A DNA stretch of 64,000 nucleotides from Zeus faber (GCA_960531495.1 OY482866.1:1364001-1428000), one strand, 5' to 3'; shown: positions 1 to 11,030, counted from the first letter of the stretch. Translations and numbers: made by a program. The notes: generated by a model not told the origin, from the sequence alone.

Positions 1-2440
1 GAAAGAAAGATTGAAAGATTGAAAGAAAGATTGAAAGAAAGATTGAAAGATTGAAATATTGAAAGAAAGATTGAATGTTTGAAAGAAAGATTGAAAGAAA
101 GATTTAAAGAAAGAAAGATTGAAAGAAATATTGAAAGAAAGATTGAAAGATTGAAAGAAAGATTGAAAGATTAAAAGATTGAAATAATGATTGAAAGTTT
201 GAAAGAAAGATTGAAAGAACGATTTAAAGAAAGAAAGATTGAAAGTAAGAAAGATTGAAAGAAATATTGAAAGAAAGATTGAAAGATTGAAAGAAAGATT
301 GAAAGAAAGAATGAAAGAAAGATTGAAAGAAAGATTGAAAAAAAGAAAGATTGAAAGAAAGATTGAAAGAATGAAGGAAAGAATAAAAGAAAGATTGAAA
401 GAAAGATTGAAAGAAAGATTGAAAGAAAGAAAGATTGAAAGAAAGATTGAAAGATTGAAAGATTGAAAGAAAGAAAGATTGAAAGAAAGATTGAAAGATT
501 GAAAGATTGAAAGAAAGAATGAAAAATTGAAAGAAAGAATGAAAGAACGATTGAAAGAAAGAATGAAAGAAAGATTGAAAGATTGAAAGAAATATTGAAA
601 GAAAGAGAGAATGAAAGATTGAAAGATTGAAAGAAAGATTGAAAGTAATAAAGATTGAAAGAAAGAATGAAAGAAAAATTGAAAGATTGAAAGATTGAAA
701 GAAAGATTGAAAGAAAGATTTAAAGAAAGATTGAAAGACTGAAAGAAAGAATGAATAAAAGAATTAAAGAAAGATTGAAAGATTTATAGATTGAAAGAAA
801 GAATGAAAGAAAGATTGAAAGATCTAAAGAACGATTGAAAGAAAGATTGAAAGATTGAAAGATTGAAATAAAGATTGAAAGTTTGAAAGAAAGATTGAAA
901 GAAAGATTTAAAGAAAGAAAGATTGAAAGAAATATTGAAAGAAAGATTGAAAGAAATAACAAAAGAAAGATTGAAAGAAATAATGAAAGAAAGATTGAAC
1001 GATTGGAAGAAATATTGAAAGAAAGATAGATTGAAAGAAAGAATGAAAGAAAGAATGAAAGATTTAAAGAAAGAATGAAAGAAAGATTGAAAGATTGAAA
1101 TATTGAAAGAAAGATTGAGAAAAAGATTGAAAGACTGAAAGAAAGAATGAAAGAAACATTGAAAGATTAAACAATTGAAAGAAAGATTGCAAGAAAAATG
1201 GAAAGAATGAAAGATTGAAATAATGATTGAAAGTTTGAAAGAAAGATTGAAAGAAAGATTTAAGAAAGAAAGATTGAAAGAAATATTGAAAGAAAGATTG
1301 AAAGAAATAACAAAAGAAAGATTGAAAGAAAGAATGAAAGAAAGATTGAACGATTGGAAGAAATATTGAAAGAAAGATGGATTGAAAGTAAGATAGATTG
1401 AAAGAAAGAATGAAAGAAAGATTGAAAGATTTAAAGAAAGAATGAAAGAAAGATTGAAAGATTGAAATATTGAAAGAAAGAATAAAAGAAAGATTGAAAG
1501 ATTGAAAGAAAGAACGATTGAAAGATTGAAAGAAAGAATGAAAGATTGAAAGAAAGATTGAAAGATTGAAAGAAAGATTGAAAAAATGAAAGATTGAAAG
1601 AAAGAATAAAAGAAAGATTGAAAGAACGATTGAAAGATTGAAAGAAAGAATGAAAGATTGAAAGAAACATTGAAAGAAAGATTGAAAGATTGAAAGAAAG
1701 AATGAAAGAGAGATTGAAAGATTGAATGAAAGATTGAAAGATCGATTGAAAGATTGAAAGATTGAAAGAAAGATTGAAAGAAAGATTGAAAGTTTGAAAG
1801 AAAGATTTAAAGAAAGATTTAAATATTGAAAGAAATATTGAAAGAGAGAAAGATTAAAAGTAAGAAAGATTGAAAGAAAGAATGAAAGAAAGATTGAATG
1901 ATTGAAAGATTGAAAGAAAGATTGAAAGAAAGAAAGATTGAAAGAAAGAATGAAAGAATGAAAGAAAGAATGAAAGAAAGATTGAAAGAAATATTGAAAG
2001 AAATATTGAAAGAAAGAAAGATTGAAAGTAAGAAAGATTGAAAGAAAGAATGAAAGAAAGATTGAAAGATTGAAAGAAAGATTGAAAAAAGAAAGATTGA
2101 AAGAAAGATTGAAAGAAAGATTGAACGACTGAAAGAAAGAATGAAAGAAAGATTGAAAGATAGATTGAAAGAGAGATTGAAAGAAATATTGAAAGACTGA
2201 AAGAAAGAATGAAAGAAAGATTGAAAGAAAGATTGAAAGAAAGAAAGAAAAATTGAAAGAAAGATTGAAAGATTGAAAGAAAGATTGAAAGAACGATTGA
2301 AATAAAGGAGAACGAAAGAAAGGTTGATCCATTAACATCAGCACAACCCCATTGTGTTTATTGTTCTATGATAAGATTGAAAGAAAGATTGAAAATAAGA
2401 TTGAAAGAAACAAAGATTGAAAGAAAGATTTAAAAAAAAT
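1..2440. repeat. GAAAGATT / GAAAGAAAGATT degenerate minisatellite
   Basis: The block is almost entirely irregular alternation of GAAA and GATT units, mostly 8-mers and 12-mers, with scattered point changes. On the plus strand it is nearly pure purine apart from the TT of each GATT. A short non-repeat interruption lies near 2317-2372, and the last degenerate units end about 2440. Long open frames on the minus strand (for example 1064-2344, 426 codons) translate into monotonous Ser-Phe-Leu-Gln strings and simply reflect the missing stop codons of this repeat. They are not genes. The block runs off the left edge of the window. Confidence 0.97.
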
Positions 2441-2571
2441 GAGTACTAGTCACTTTAAAAAAATCATTTGTCCTATGGATTAAATGCCATACACACTTGC
2501 ATCTCTCCCCTCCCACCCCACACACATTCACATGACCAATCCTCCCAACACCCACACACACATGCGTACAT

Positions 2572-2572
<1 letters not shown>

Positions 2573-2607
<35 letters not shown>
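2573..2607. repeat. (CA)n microsatellite
   Basis: About 17 uninterrupted CA dinucleotides, embedded in a broader CA-rich stretch from about 2515, directly upstream of the Ty3/gypsy insertion. Confidence 0.97.
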
Positions 2608-2610
<3 letters not shown>

Positions 2611-2634
2611 CACAGGAATAAATGTACCCGTACA

Positions 2635-3137
2635 TGTTAGGCCCACGGCCTCCCAGCGCCACTAGAGGCCGCCCTTGCCCCATCTGCAGCTCCCTACTCA
2701 GACCCAATTGCACACACCTGGGATCAATTACCCGCACTGTATTTAGCCCCAGCTTCCTAGCCATTCCTTGCCAGACCGTCAACTAGCTTTCCCCGAGTTG
2801 CATCGCGATTGGCTCCCTTCCTAGTTCCTAGTTCCTAGTTCCTAGTTCCCAGTTCCCAGTTCCAAGTTCCTAGTTTATGTCTTGTTGTCTCGCCTTCCCT
2901 TCACCTGTCTGTCTCCGCTTGTCGACCAGGACTCTCCACCCAGCCTGGTTCCCCGTCTCTCCACCCGGATCCTGGACCCCATCTCCTGGTCATCATCGTC
3001 CCTGCCCTGCCCTGCTCCATCCCCTCCCGACCAGGTCCCCCCGGCCAGCTCCACCGTCCCAGTTAATAAACATCCCTTGCCTGCCTCCCGTGTCCCTGTG
3101 TCGTGCGTTTGGGTTCCTCCCTGTTCGGGTCGTGACA
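2635..3137 (+). repeat. 5' LTR of the Ty3/gypsy element
   Basis: 503 bp beginning TGTTAG and ending GTGACA. From 2780 onward it repeats, nearly base for base, in the truncated 3' LTR at 4550-4964, which fixes the right boundary. It contains a run of CCTAGTT-like 7-mers at about 2819-2876 and an AATAAA polyadenylation signal at about 3065. The internal region starts at 3138, and the gag start codon lies 22 bp inside. Confidence 0.88.
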
Positions 3138-3158
3138 GTACGGTCTGGCCAGGAAAAC

Positions 3159-4005
3159 ATGGACCCAGCCGACACAGAAGGGCTCCGCCGCGCACTCCGG
3201 GACAGAGGAGTGTTGCTTGGGCAACATGACCGGGTCCTCCGGGACATCGCGGAACACCTCCGGACCATCTCTGCGGCCGTCAGCAGCCTGCAGGGCCCTC
3301 CGGCCCCCGTGGCCTCCCCTGCTCCTCCGACCTGCCCTCCTTCCCCCACCAGGGCTCCCAGCGCCTCTCTCGTTCCCCCTGAGCCCCACGTTCCGGCTCC
3401 AGCGCCTTACGACGGCGATTTCGGCACCTGCCGCGCCTTCCTTGTGCAGTGCGCGGTGGTTTTCCAACAGCGGCTGTCGACGTCTCTCCTACGATCTGTT
3501 TACCCGCGAAATGAGGAGAGTCTTCGACCACCCAGTTTGCGGCAAGGAGGCCGCCAGAAGACTCCTCTCCCTCCGCCAGGGTTCCCGTAGCGTCGCCTCC
3601 CTCGTCGTCGAGTTCCGGACTCTAGCCGCGGAAAGCGGCTGGAATGACGGAGCCCTGCAGGACGTGTTCCAGCGTGCCCTGAACGACGAGTTGCGGGACG
3701 AGCTGGCACGGCGGGACGAGCCCACGGACCTGGACCAACTAGTGGAGACCTCAATCCGCCTGGACAACCGGCTACGGGAGCGCCATCGCGAGAGGGAGGG
3801 GGCGAGCCTCCAGTCCGTGCCTCCCGCCTGGGCGGCCACGCCCCAGTCTCCAGCGCCCGCTACTCTTGGGCGCCGCACAAGTCCCCCGACTCTCTCCGAT
3901 GACGAGCCAATGCAGCTTGGTCGCTCCCGGATCTACCCAGAGGAGCGAGCACGCCGCCTACAGACCGGTGCCTCTCTGTATTGCGGTCAGCTGGGACACC
4001 TCTGA
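3159..4005 (+). pseudogene. gag: Ty3/gypsy gag, frameshifted and interrupted
   Basis: The frame opens at 3159 with [13 protein letters not shown], a start typical of fish Ty3/gypsy gag proteins, followed by a Pro-rich linker and the beginning of the capsid-like retrotransposon gag domain ([15 protein letters not shown]). Around 3450-3490 coding moves from this frame to the +1 frame, where the domain resumes ([12 protein letters not shown] ... [12 protein letters not shown]). Compared with what I know of the family, a few dozen codons appear lost at the switch. The frame then reaches the zinc knuckle (YCGQLGHL) and hits an in-frame TGA at 4003-4005 inside the knuckle. The first knuckle cysteine appears to be Ser. 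Not functional. Confidence 0.88.
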
Positions 4006-4549
4006 GCCACCTGCCCGGTCCGGCCACGAGAGGGCGACTCCTCGGTAGGGCTACGCTCCGGCCGCTCCTTACCACGTCATCGCCCCTATGACTGCGCAAT
4101 CAACCTCCTGCCAGGCGCCCCCCTCCCCTGCAGTCGTCCGTATAACGTCTCCCGGTCTGAACAGGAAGCCATGGAGACTCACATCCGCGACTCTCTCGCT
4201 GCCAGGATTACTCGTCCCTCGTTTTCTCCGCTAGGCGCAGGGTTCTTCTTTGTTGCGGAGAAGGACAAGACCCTCCGTCCTTGCGTCGATTTCAGGGGAC
4301 TGAACGATATCACGATCAAAGACAAGTACCCCTTGCCCCTGATGGATTCAGTCTTCGTCCCCATCCAGGGGGCCACCCACTTTTCCAAGCTGGACCTCCG
4401 CAACGCTTACCACCTGGTCCGCATCCGCAAAGGGGATGAGTGGAAGACTGCCTTTAACACCCCGCTCGGTCACTTTGAGTACCTTGTTATGCCCTTTGGG
4501 CTGTCAAATGCCCCAGCGGTCTTCCAGGCCCTAATTAACGGGAGGTTAG
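4006..4549 (+). pseudogene. pol: Ty3/gypsy pol fragment: N-terminal reverse transcriptase
   Basis: The frame continues in register with gag past its TGA: the rest of the zinc knuckle (ATCPVRP) runs almost directly into the pre-RT linker, so the protease region is deleted. RT fingers/palm motifs follow: [35 protein letters not shown] (with the first catalytic Asp), and [17 protein letters not shown]. At 4549/4550 the coding sequence jumps into the 3' LTR, before the YxDD motif, so RT lacks two catalytic aspartates. RNase H and integrase are absent. Confidence 0.92.
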
Positions 4550-4964
4550 CAACTAGCTTTCCCCGAGTTGCATCGCCGCGTCAGCCGCGTCAGCCGCGTC
4601 AGCCGCGTCAGCCGCGTCAGCCGCGTCAGCCGCGTCAGCGATTGGCTCCCTTCCTAGTTCCTAGTTCCCAGTTCCAAGTTCCAAGTTCCTAGTTTATGTC
4701 TTGTTGTCTCGCCTTCCCTTCACCTGTCTGTCTCCGCTGGTCGACCAGGACTCTCCACCCAGCCTGGTTCCCCGTCTCTCCACCCGGATCCTGGACCCCA
4801 TCTCCTGGTCATCATCGTCCCTGTCCTGCCCTGCTCCATCCCCCCCCGACCAGGTCCCTCCGGCCAGCTCCACCGTCCCGGTTAATAAACATCACTTTAT
4901 TATTTGCCTGCCTCCCGTGTCCCTGTGTCGTGCGTTTGGGTTCCTCCCTGTTCTGGTCGTGACA
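4550..4964 (+). repeat. 3' LTR of the Ty3/gypsy element, 5'-truncated
   Basis: It starts at CAACTAGC, equivalent to position 2780 of the 5' LTR, and ends GTGACA next to the target duplication. It differs from the 5' copy by a 9-bp tandem expansion at 4573-4636, a short insertion after AATAAACATC near 4890, and a few substitutions. The close similarity suggests a fairly recent insertion. Confidence 0.88.
4573..4636. repeat. 9-bp tandem repeat CCGCGTCAG, about 7 copies
   Basis: Seven head-to-tail copies of CCGCGTCAG inside the 3' LTR, at the point where the 5' LTR reads straight from GCATCG into CGATTGGC. It is an expansion private to this LTR copy. Confidence 0.95.
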
Positions 4965-4969
4965 GTACA

Positions 4970-5480
4970 TCCAGTATGTATACACACACAGTCATGTTAA
5001 CCTATACACTGTGGTTTAAACAGGACTACGTACTACCCATATGCACTCACAGCACTGTGTATATCCTCTCCCACCACACACATTCACATAACAAACCGTC
5101 CCGGCACACACACACACACACACACACACACAATGATGCAAGTCATATCAACACAGCTGAAGCCGCCTTGTGTTATGAATTCCTCTCATGCCGCAGCCTT
5201 CAGCTCTCCAGTAGCTCTCCAGCAGCTCCTCGTGTCCCAGCAGAGCTGCCGTGCAGTTGTTCTGCTGCTAAAGGCTGTCAACGTTCAGCGGGCGGACGCT
5301 CGTTTGCCCCCACCCTCCGAGCTCCCCTGCCATCCAGGGTCCTTCTGACCCCCCCCCCCCCCCTTTAGCAGGGAGCTTGCCATCCTGCTTCTGTGTGTGG
5401 CCAGAGTCCACCGCTGCACACATCCCCTGGCCGACACGGCCCGTTGTGTTGTTTTTTTTTTATAATAGGGGGGATAAACA
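4970..5480. other. Non-coding, with CA, C and T homopolymer/dinucleotide tracts
   Basis: Contains a (CA)n run at 5105-5132, a poly-C run near 5349-5364 and a poly-T run near 5451-5461. Short open frames overlap in several phases with no recognisable domain. I see no gene. Confidence 0.7.
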
Positions 5481-5785
5481 AAGTGTGTGTGTGGCGGAAC
5501 AATCTCACGGGTTACAGGGGCCAAGTTGGGTTCACCTGTCGACGATGACGAAGCCCGGCATTGACGTGCAAGCTTGGCGGCGGTAGTGGAGTCGGGTGGT
5601 GGGGGTAGGCAGACTCAGAGCTTTACAAGGAGCGGGGCCGGGAAATGTGGCGCACGGCTGAAGGCGACGTAGCTAAATCACAACCACGGGGTGTTTACGG
5701 GGAAGGATCATTAGCGAGCTCGGCTACCTGCGTTACCCCTCGCTCTCCCTCCGTCAGCGTTTCGGCAGGAGTCCAGGGAGTCTGA
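5480..5785. other. GC/CpG-rich stretch without recognisable gene
   Basis: About 300 bp noticeably richer in G, C and CpG than its surroundings; strongly AT-rich sequence follows directly (from 5790). It could be a small CpG island or part of a former promoter, but I see no adjoining intact coding exon. It ends at an AATAAAG near 5798. Confidence 0.45.
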
Positions 5786-7440
5786 TGCCCTCATTAATAA
5801 AGATTACTATCTTATCCTACAATGAATAGTAGTAATTTTAATAATTATGCCGAACAGCGATAAACTTAATCTCATTAAATTAATGCCCAATCGTTCTTCT
5901 TTACAAAGAATAATCCACGTATTCATAATAATAAATAATAATTTGGTTATCAAAATGCGTCATTATAGACGTTTTTTTTAATATCTTAATGGTATATTTT
6001 GTACGATCACATTAGCATGATGTAATAATAATTTTGGGAATGCATTATTAAAATATATTAAAATAATTTATTTGGATGGAGTAATTTTTTGGAGAAGCTT
6101 CCGCATTGCGGGAGGAGAACGTCTGAGAGAAGCACACTATATTTACCCTATCTCCTCATGCCGTGACTGTGCCCAATATTGAAACAGCAGAAGAAGAACG
6201 GGGGCAATAAAATGGATATAGAGTAAGTGCACGAAAAAAAAATGTTTTAGAAAGTTAACTTTTCAATTGTTACACGTTTTTGCTGTTAAATGCTAGCAGT
6301 TTTGTGTTATAACACGATATAACACGGAGAGATTATGCATGCAAAAGTTAATGACTTTGTTTTATTTTATAAAGCCGTTTTTAACATGCACAGTATCTAG
6401 CTTTAGTTAAATGTGTGTTGGAGTGGAGTGTTAACTAGCATTTAGATTTAGTTTACTGTGTGTTGGTGCAGGGAGACGGTACTGTGAGAGAGAGACGGTT
6501 TTCAAACAGACAGACGGACCCGCTAGCTAAGTTTCACTTGATCGGTTCTCCACCAAAGCGTGCTGAGAGAGTCCGGACTGTTTTTTGCCAGTTTAGACTT
6601 TATTTGAAGGTACAATGGTACCTCGACTTATGACTGCATCTACTTACTAATCCAAGATACGATAGTCGCGAAAATTAGCATCGTCTTACGACTGACTGCT
6701 CCAAGATACGACCGTGGAAATTTGTAGTTGGCGCGTCGGCGTCAGTCAGCGGGCGACCTACATCGTGTGTGCACGTTGTTCGTGGCTTATCGTTTTTTTT
6801 TTCATATTTACTGTGTTTGTGCTGTGCGTTTTGTTTTTTTGTTTTTTAACTTATGAAAGCAATATGTGCTCTCTGTCATTTGGGTGGGCCGGCTGTACAA
6901 GTGGTTGCCTGCTGAAATAGAATATTTTCTGCAATGATATCTGTTATCCTCGGGCAGTGCCTGACTTTAAGGATAAACAGTAAAAGATAACATTTATAAA
7001 GTCGCGATCATGTGGGACATCTGGAACAATCACAGCATCCCATTTTGCTGGTTCATACACATTGCTGTATGGAGGTGATTTAGCAGCATGAGAAATGTAC
7101 CACTGAATTTTGGAGTCCTAAATAGTTGTAACTGGTTCTAATGTTGTGGCTGATCGGTGTGTATGTTGTTGTATGATGTTGTTGTGATTTTATTTTTTCC
7201 TATTGAAATAAAAAAAAAATGAAAGTCAAACCTGATTTTAAATTTCACTCATCCTTTGGTCATGAAATGGAAAAATAATTTTTCAATTTTGATTTTTGTA
7301 TCTCCAAAAAAGCAAAATTTGAAAACCACTCATACCCCATTTTTTCCATTTCTGATTCTGAATTGAGAATAGAGTAACCAAAAGATACAGCGATTGAAAG
7401 ACCTGGTCTACACTCCTAATTGTATTTGTCCTTTCACATT
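5786..7440. other. AT-rich non-coding region
   Basis: Mostly AT-rich, with many TAAT/ATTA words and T or A runs. Between about 6610 and 6720 two similar phrases (CAAGATACGA followed shortly by a GTCGCG- or CCGTGG-type segment) recur about 55 bp apart, suggesting an old interspersed repeat. An open frame at 6714-6920 has no start context or domain that I can support. Confidence 0.6.
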
Positions 7441-7456
7441 TCTATTTCTATCTTAG

Positions 7457-7680
7457 AAATCTCTGAGAGAAGGAGGTGGTTACCTGAGGAGGTCCATGCG
7501 GTGGAAAAGAACCTGAAGGCTTTCATTGAAAGTGGTAAAGTGCCGGGAAGGACTGAGTGTGATGCATGTATTAGAGCTTCACCTGAAGCTCTAAACCAGC
7601 GAAGCTGGACTGCATTGAAGTACTATGTAAAAAATCGTATCACTGCCATCCAATGCGAAAGTGCGAGAAGAATTTATTAA
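7457..7680 (+). pseudogene. Exon of a multi-copy fish protein with a conserved W..EE..AVEK-type C-terminal domain
   Basis: A pyrimidine tract ending in TATCTTAG gives a good 3' splice site at 7455-7456. The open frame from 7457 reads RRWLPEEVHAVEKNLKAFIE, then a KVPGR segment, two cysteines (ECDACIRA), and NQRSWTALKYYVKNRITAIQ, ending at a TAA at 7678-7680. This pattern (Trp-Glu-Glu start, KVPG, CxxC, RSW..(L/V)K(Y/F)YVKNRI) is one I know from many predicted fish proteins, often near transposons. Its fold may be Myb/SANT-like, but that is an inference. No matching upstream exons are visible, so I treat it as an orphan exon or decayed copy; it could instead be the last exon of a real gene. Confidence 0.55.
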
Positions 7681-7860
7681 TAGAGTTGTTAAAGCATTTG
7701 CTCAAACATGTTGGTTCACGTTGCTCAAAAATGTTGGTTCATTTGATGCAACTTCATTTTTGATGATGTTTGTGTTGTTCGTTGGCATCCTGAGTACCCA
7801 GGTATACACTGGAGTTCAACTAGTTATTGATTTTATCAGGCGAAAACATTGATAATTAGT

Positions 7861-8329
7861 AGTTAGGTGCAGTCAAAGGCCGCAAGTCAATTCATCTGCT
7901 GATAACAACTGACTCTACGGTGGCCAACGGGAAAACTCTACAACTAAAGAAAATACATGTAAATAGACAAAACGCAAGCAAATTTAGAAAATGTCATCAT
8001 CAATTTGACAACACAGGCAACAACACAATGGAAAAGTTCACGAAGGAACAAACTTAAAATAAAAACATCAAGAAATGTTTGTGTATCATATCTGATATAT
8101 TCCCCAAATGAAGTGTCCGTGGTGAATTGCTTTTAAGTTTGTTTCTGTGCAAATGTTTCCATTGTTTTGCATCTCTTGCCTGTGTTGTCAAATTGATGAT
8201 GATGTTTTCTGAATTTGCTTGTGTTTTGTCTATTTGCAGTGAGTTTTCCTGCCGACCACCGTAGGGTAGGTTTTTATCAGCAGATTAATTGAAAATGGAT
8301 AGTTAGGTGCAGGCAAAGGCCAAAGGTCA
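7861..8329. mobile_element. Fold-back (MITE-like) element between 29-bp direct repeats
   Basis: 7887-8292 is one long imperfect palindrome: the left arm begins TCAATTCATCTGCTGATAA and the right arm ends with its near reverse complement, TTATCAGCAGATTAATTGA. The arms stay complementary over roughly 170 bp, through CTACGGTGG, ATAGACAAAACGCAAGCAAA and ATCAATTTGACAACACAGGCAA, leaving a short loop around 8060-8120. The palindrome is flanked by near-identical direct repeats (AGTTAGGTGCAG..., 7861-7889 and 8301-8329). There is no coding capacity. The class cannot be assigned: the direct repeats are far longer than any usual target duplication, so they may be parts of an older host repeat. Confidence 0.85.
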
Positions 8330-9199
8330 GGGTTTACCACCATACTACTCTTCCCCCGCGTGAATACATTGCACTTTTTCTTTGTTACAAAGCATATCAG
8401 GAGACTTACTAAGCCCTGTGTGAGCCCTTGTTTGTTTTCTTGTGCCATCTGCTCCTTTTTATTTTATAATAAATAATTGTAATTTTTTATCTACCTTTTG
8501 TACAGTGGGTGTAGGTTTATTCCCCGTTCGATTAAGTTTGGAAGAAAATATTATACTGTCAAAACCATCAAATTCAATAACAATTGATTCTGTGCTCTCT
8601 TTTAAAGTATATGTGGTATTTGTCATACTTATCTGGAAATCAATTGATGAACCGGTATTTAAGTCGAAAATGATCTGCATAATATGCTCAAATTTACTAC
8701 ATTTACTTACAGCGTGCCTAGGTAGAAAAATAATCTTTACTTTCCAATTTTTGATATGTTTAAGTGGTGTTGGCCTGAGGCCTGATTTCTTAAATTGGTT
8801 GTATATCCTTTCAAATTAATAATTGTACTTTTGGAAGGTTTATATTTTTCAATCAGAATCTGACCTATTGATTAAAAAAAGTGTTCAGTGTCAAAGTTTG
8901 CATGTCAATAGACCATAACATGGTGGGTCCCCTGTGTAATCAAAAAGTCAGGTGGGGTTCCCATGAGGCTCAAAAATTCAGGTCTAAAATCTTTTTGAGG
9001 GTTATCATTTTTTAAAGTAGTTTTTGTATCATCAAAAAATGATCCGTGATTTATGTACTCAACACTAAACGTTTTACGAGACACAAGGACGCGTTAGCAT
9101 GGGGTATGCCACGTGAAAACCCCAGCATGCAATGGGGGGCGTACCTTCGTATTCCTGTCTATTATTTGTCCGCATTTTGTTAATTGTTTATATTCTTGT
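8330..9199. other. Non-coding, no recognised feature
   Basis: Open frames on both strands between 8442 and 8819 overlap one another and show no domain, codon pattern or splice context that I can support. Confidence 0.6.
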
Positions 9200-9290
9200 T
9201 ATTTACATTTACATTTACATTTAGTCATTAAGCAGATGCTTTTATCCAAAGCGACTTACAAGGGAGAATAACATTCAAGCAACAGCTATT
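9200..9290 (+). repeat. Common teleost interspersed-repeat motif
   Basis: A short (ACATTT)n tract leads into TTTAGTCATTAAGCAGATGC and TTTTATCCAAAGCGACTTAC. This phrase is found in very many teleost genomes as part of interspersed repeats. I cannot give its exact repeat class from memory. It is one of the clearer signs that the host is a ray-finned fish. Confidence 0.8.
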
Positions 9291-10814
9291 TCTCTACATT
9301 CTGCTGGTACTTGTAGAGTTAATTGACTAACCGATATGATGGTCTATAGACCAATCAATAGAAAAAATAGTTTCACCTTTACAGCCAGCAGTAAGGTTTT
9401 TGGATGCTTTAAATTGCAGTACACTTGTTCTAGAAAATGATCAGTTTCTAAGTTATGGAGCCATTTCAAAATGTTATTGTCGAATAAGTGTCTTGTGCTG
9501 TTCTTATTTATCTATTGTGCCTCAACACTTTTAGAAGCCTCGTGGAAAGTCAGTAGTATTTATTTTGGGTTTTTGTCTGTTAAGAAACAGGTGATCACCA
9601 GAAAGTGCGCCTGTAGCCAATTTCCACCGTGACTGGACGAAGCCACAAGCTGGTCATTACAGCAGAGTCTCCAGATAAGAAGGTATTTTTGTTTGATTAT
9701 TTATGAACAATACTTGAAGACAAAAGTTGTGATTTTCATGAAAAAAAAAGACTTTCTATGTTTCTAGTTTGTACTTCTTGTTGGTGACTCCCATCTACGG
9801 AGCATTGTGGATGGATTTGTGAAGATGCCAGGGGACCGAGGTACTGAATGCTTTTTTGTCTCGGAGACCTGACGCAGTTTGTGTTGTAGCCCCTAGCAGC
9901 GACTTGACGGCCAGCAGGACCATCGACGAGGCAGCAGTAGACTTTCGCAGCCTCCTGGTCAGTGTCTGCAGTCGCTGGCCAAAGTTACGCTTCATGTTTA
10001 GTACATTTTTGGTAGTATTGGTACTATTAATACTTTTGCTTTGTGAGCTCTGCAGAACATATTTTACATTTTGAAAACAAATGTACTGTAATAAACACCT
10101 TTTTTTTTTTTGTGTGTTTGTATAGGTGTTTGTCCTGGACTTCCTTCCGCGTCTGACTATTTGCTCCGTGAGGAATACCATCCTGTGGCGGCATGCATGG
10201 GAAGCATATTTTAATTTTAGTACAGTTAAATGTATAACGGAGTATATATTTTTAGACAAACCAATTCAATAAATATTTCTAATGAACAAAGTTGACATCT
10301 ATGTATGCATATTTCTATTCGTCCTAATCGTTGTTTTAAGGCATCAAGTACTTTTCTGCAGCCAACCACTTCCCATTGAACCACCCAGAGCTGTGAAGCA
10401 GAGATGGTGTAAGTACAATTGTACAATTTGTTGTCATGTCACGTGATGGCTATTTTATGAATAACTTTGCTATGTTGTGAAACCATGGCCCTGTGACATT
10501 GCTGTGAAATGCTGCTTATCGCCAACTGGAGACAACAGCGCCGCCAACAGCACGAAAGTCAAAGGTTTCTCCCGGCAGGTCACTTCCAACATTCTCTCCA
10601 AAAGTGGTTGTGAAGGGAGAGCTCATCGTGCCTCATCCTTCACCTAACCCTTTTGAGTGGAGACTGGTTGGAAGGGGCAGAAAGATAATCGGTTGCACAC
10701 TGTTATTGTTGGGGTAAGACCCTCTGGAAACTGTGATAGTCTCTGATATTCACTCAAAGTGTACCGATTTTCATTAAACAATTTTAATGTGTTTGTTATG
10801 AAACATATGGAAAT

Positions 10815-10816
<2 letters not shown>

Positions 10817-10844
<28 letters not shown>
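10817..10844. repeat. (CA)n microsatellite
   Basis: About 14 CA units within an intron-like stretch of the decayed gene. Confidence 0.95.
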
Positions 10845-10848
<4 letters not shown>

Positions 10849-10993
10849 CTAACACACTTTAATTAACTGAACAACTTACCAGTGAGCGCTCCGGGCTACA
10901 GTTGATTCTGCTGTCGGCTCCCCTCAACCGTCCTCTATTGTTTTGTATCCAGGAGATTTTCTGCAGTTTGTTGGTTTTTTTATTCTCTTTTTA

Positions 10994-11030
10994 GTTAGTA
11001 GTTTAGTTTAGTTTAGTTTAGTTTAGTAGT
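10994..11030. repeat. TTTAG pentanucleotide repeat
   Basis: TAGTTTAGTTTAGTTTAGTT-type run, bounded on each side by TAGTTAG. Confidence 0.9.

Larger units (their letters stand above)
2630..4969 (+). mobile_element. Ty3/gypsy LTR retrotransposon, internally deleted, with target-site duplication
   Basis: The element runs from TG at 2635 to CA at 4964 and is flanked by identical 5-bp direct repeats GTACA (2630-2634 and 4965-4969), as expected of integrase-mediated insertion. In order it carries a 5' LTR, a broken gag, a zinc-knuckle remnant, the N-terminal part of reverse transcriptase, and a 3' LTR missing its first ~145 bp. Protease, the rest of RT, RNase H and integrase are absent. At about 2.3 kb it is under half the length of a full element. 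It cannot be autonomous. The clean target duplication says the insertion itself is unrearranged; the deletions may have arisen before or after insertion. Confidence 0.9.

Noticed and set aside
1064-2344. 426-codon minus-strand open frame in the left repeat
   Set aside because: Low-complexity Ser/Phe/Leu/Gln translation of the GAAAGATT repeat. The open frame reflects absence of stop codons in the repeat.
3217-3878. Minus-strand and alternative-frame open frames over the Ty3 gag
   Set aside because: Shadows of the GC-rich gag coding sequence.
5701-5713. GGAAGGATCATTA, identical to the 3' end of 18S rRNA
   Set aside because: The 13-base match is not supported by flanking sequence: the upstream bases do not match the rest of the 18S end. 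Probably chance.
6060-6120. AATTTTTTGGAGAAGC near 6080 as an Sm site of an snRNA gene
   Set aside because: No recognisable U1, U2, U4, U5, U11 or U12 body upstream and no promoter elements that I can identify.
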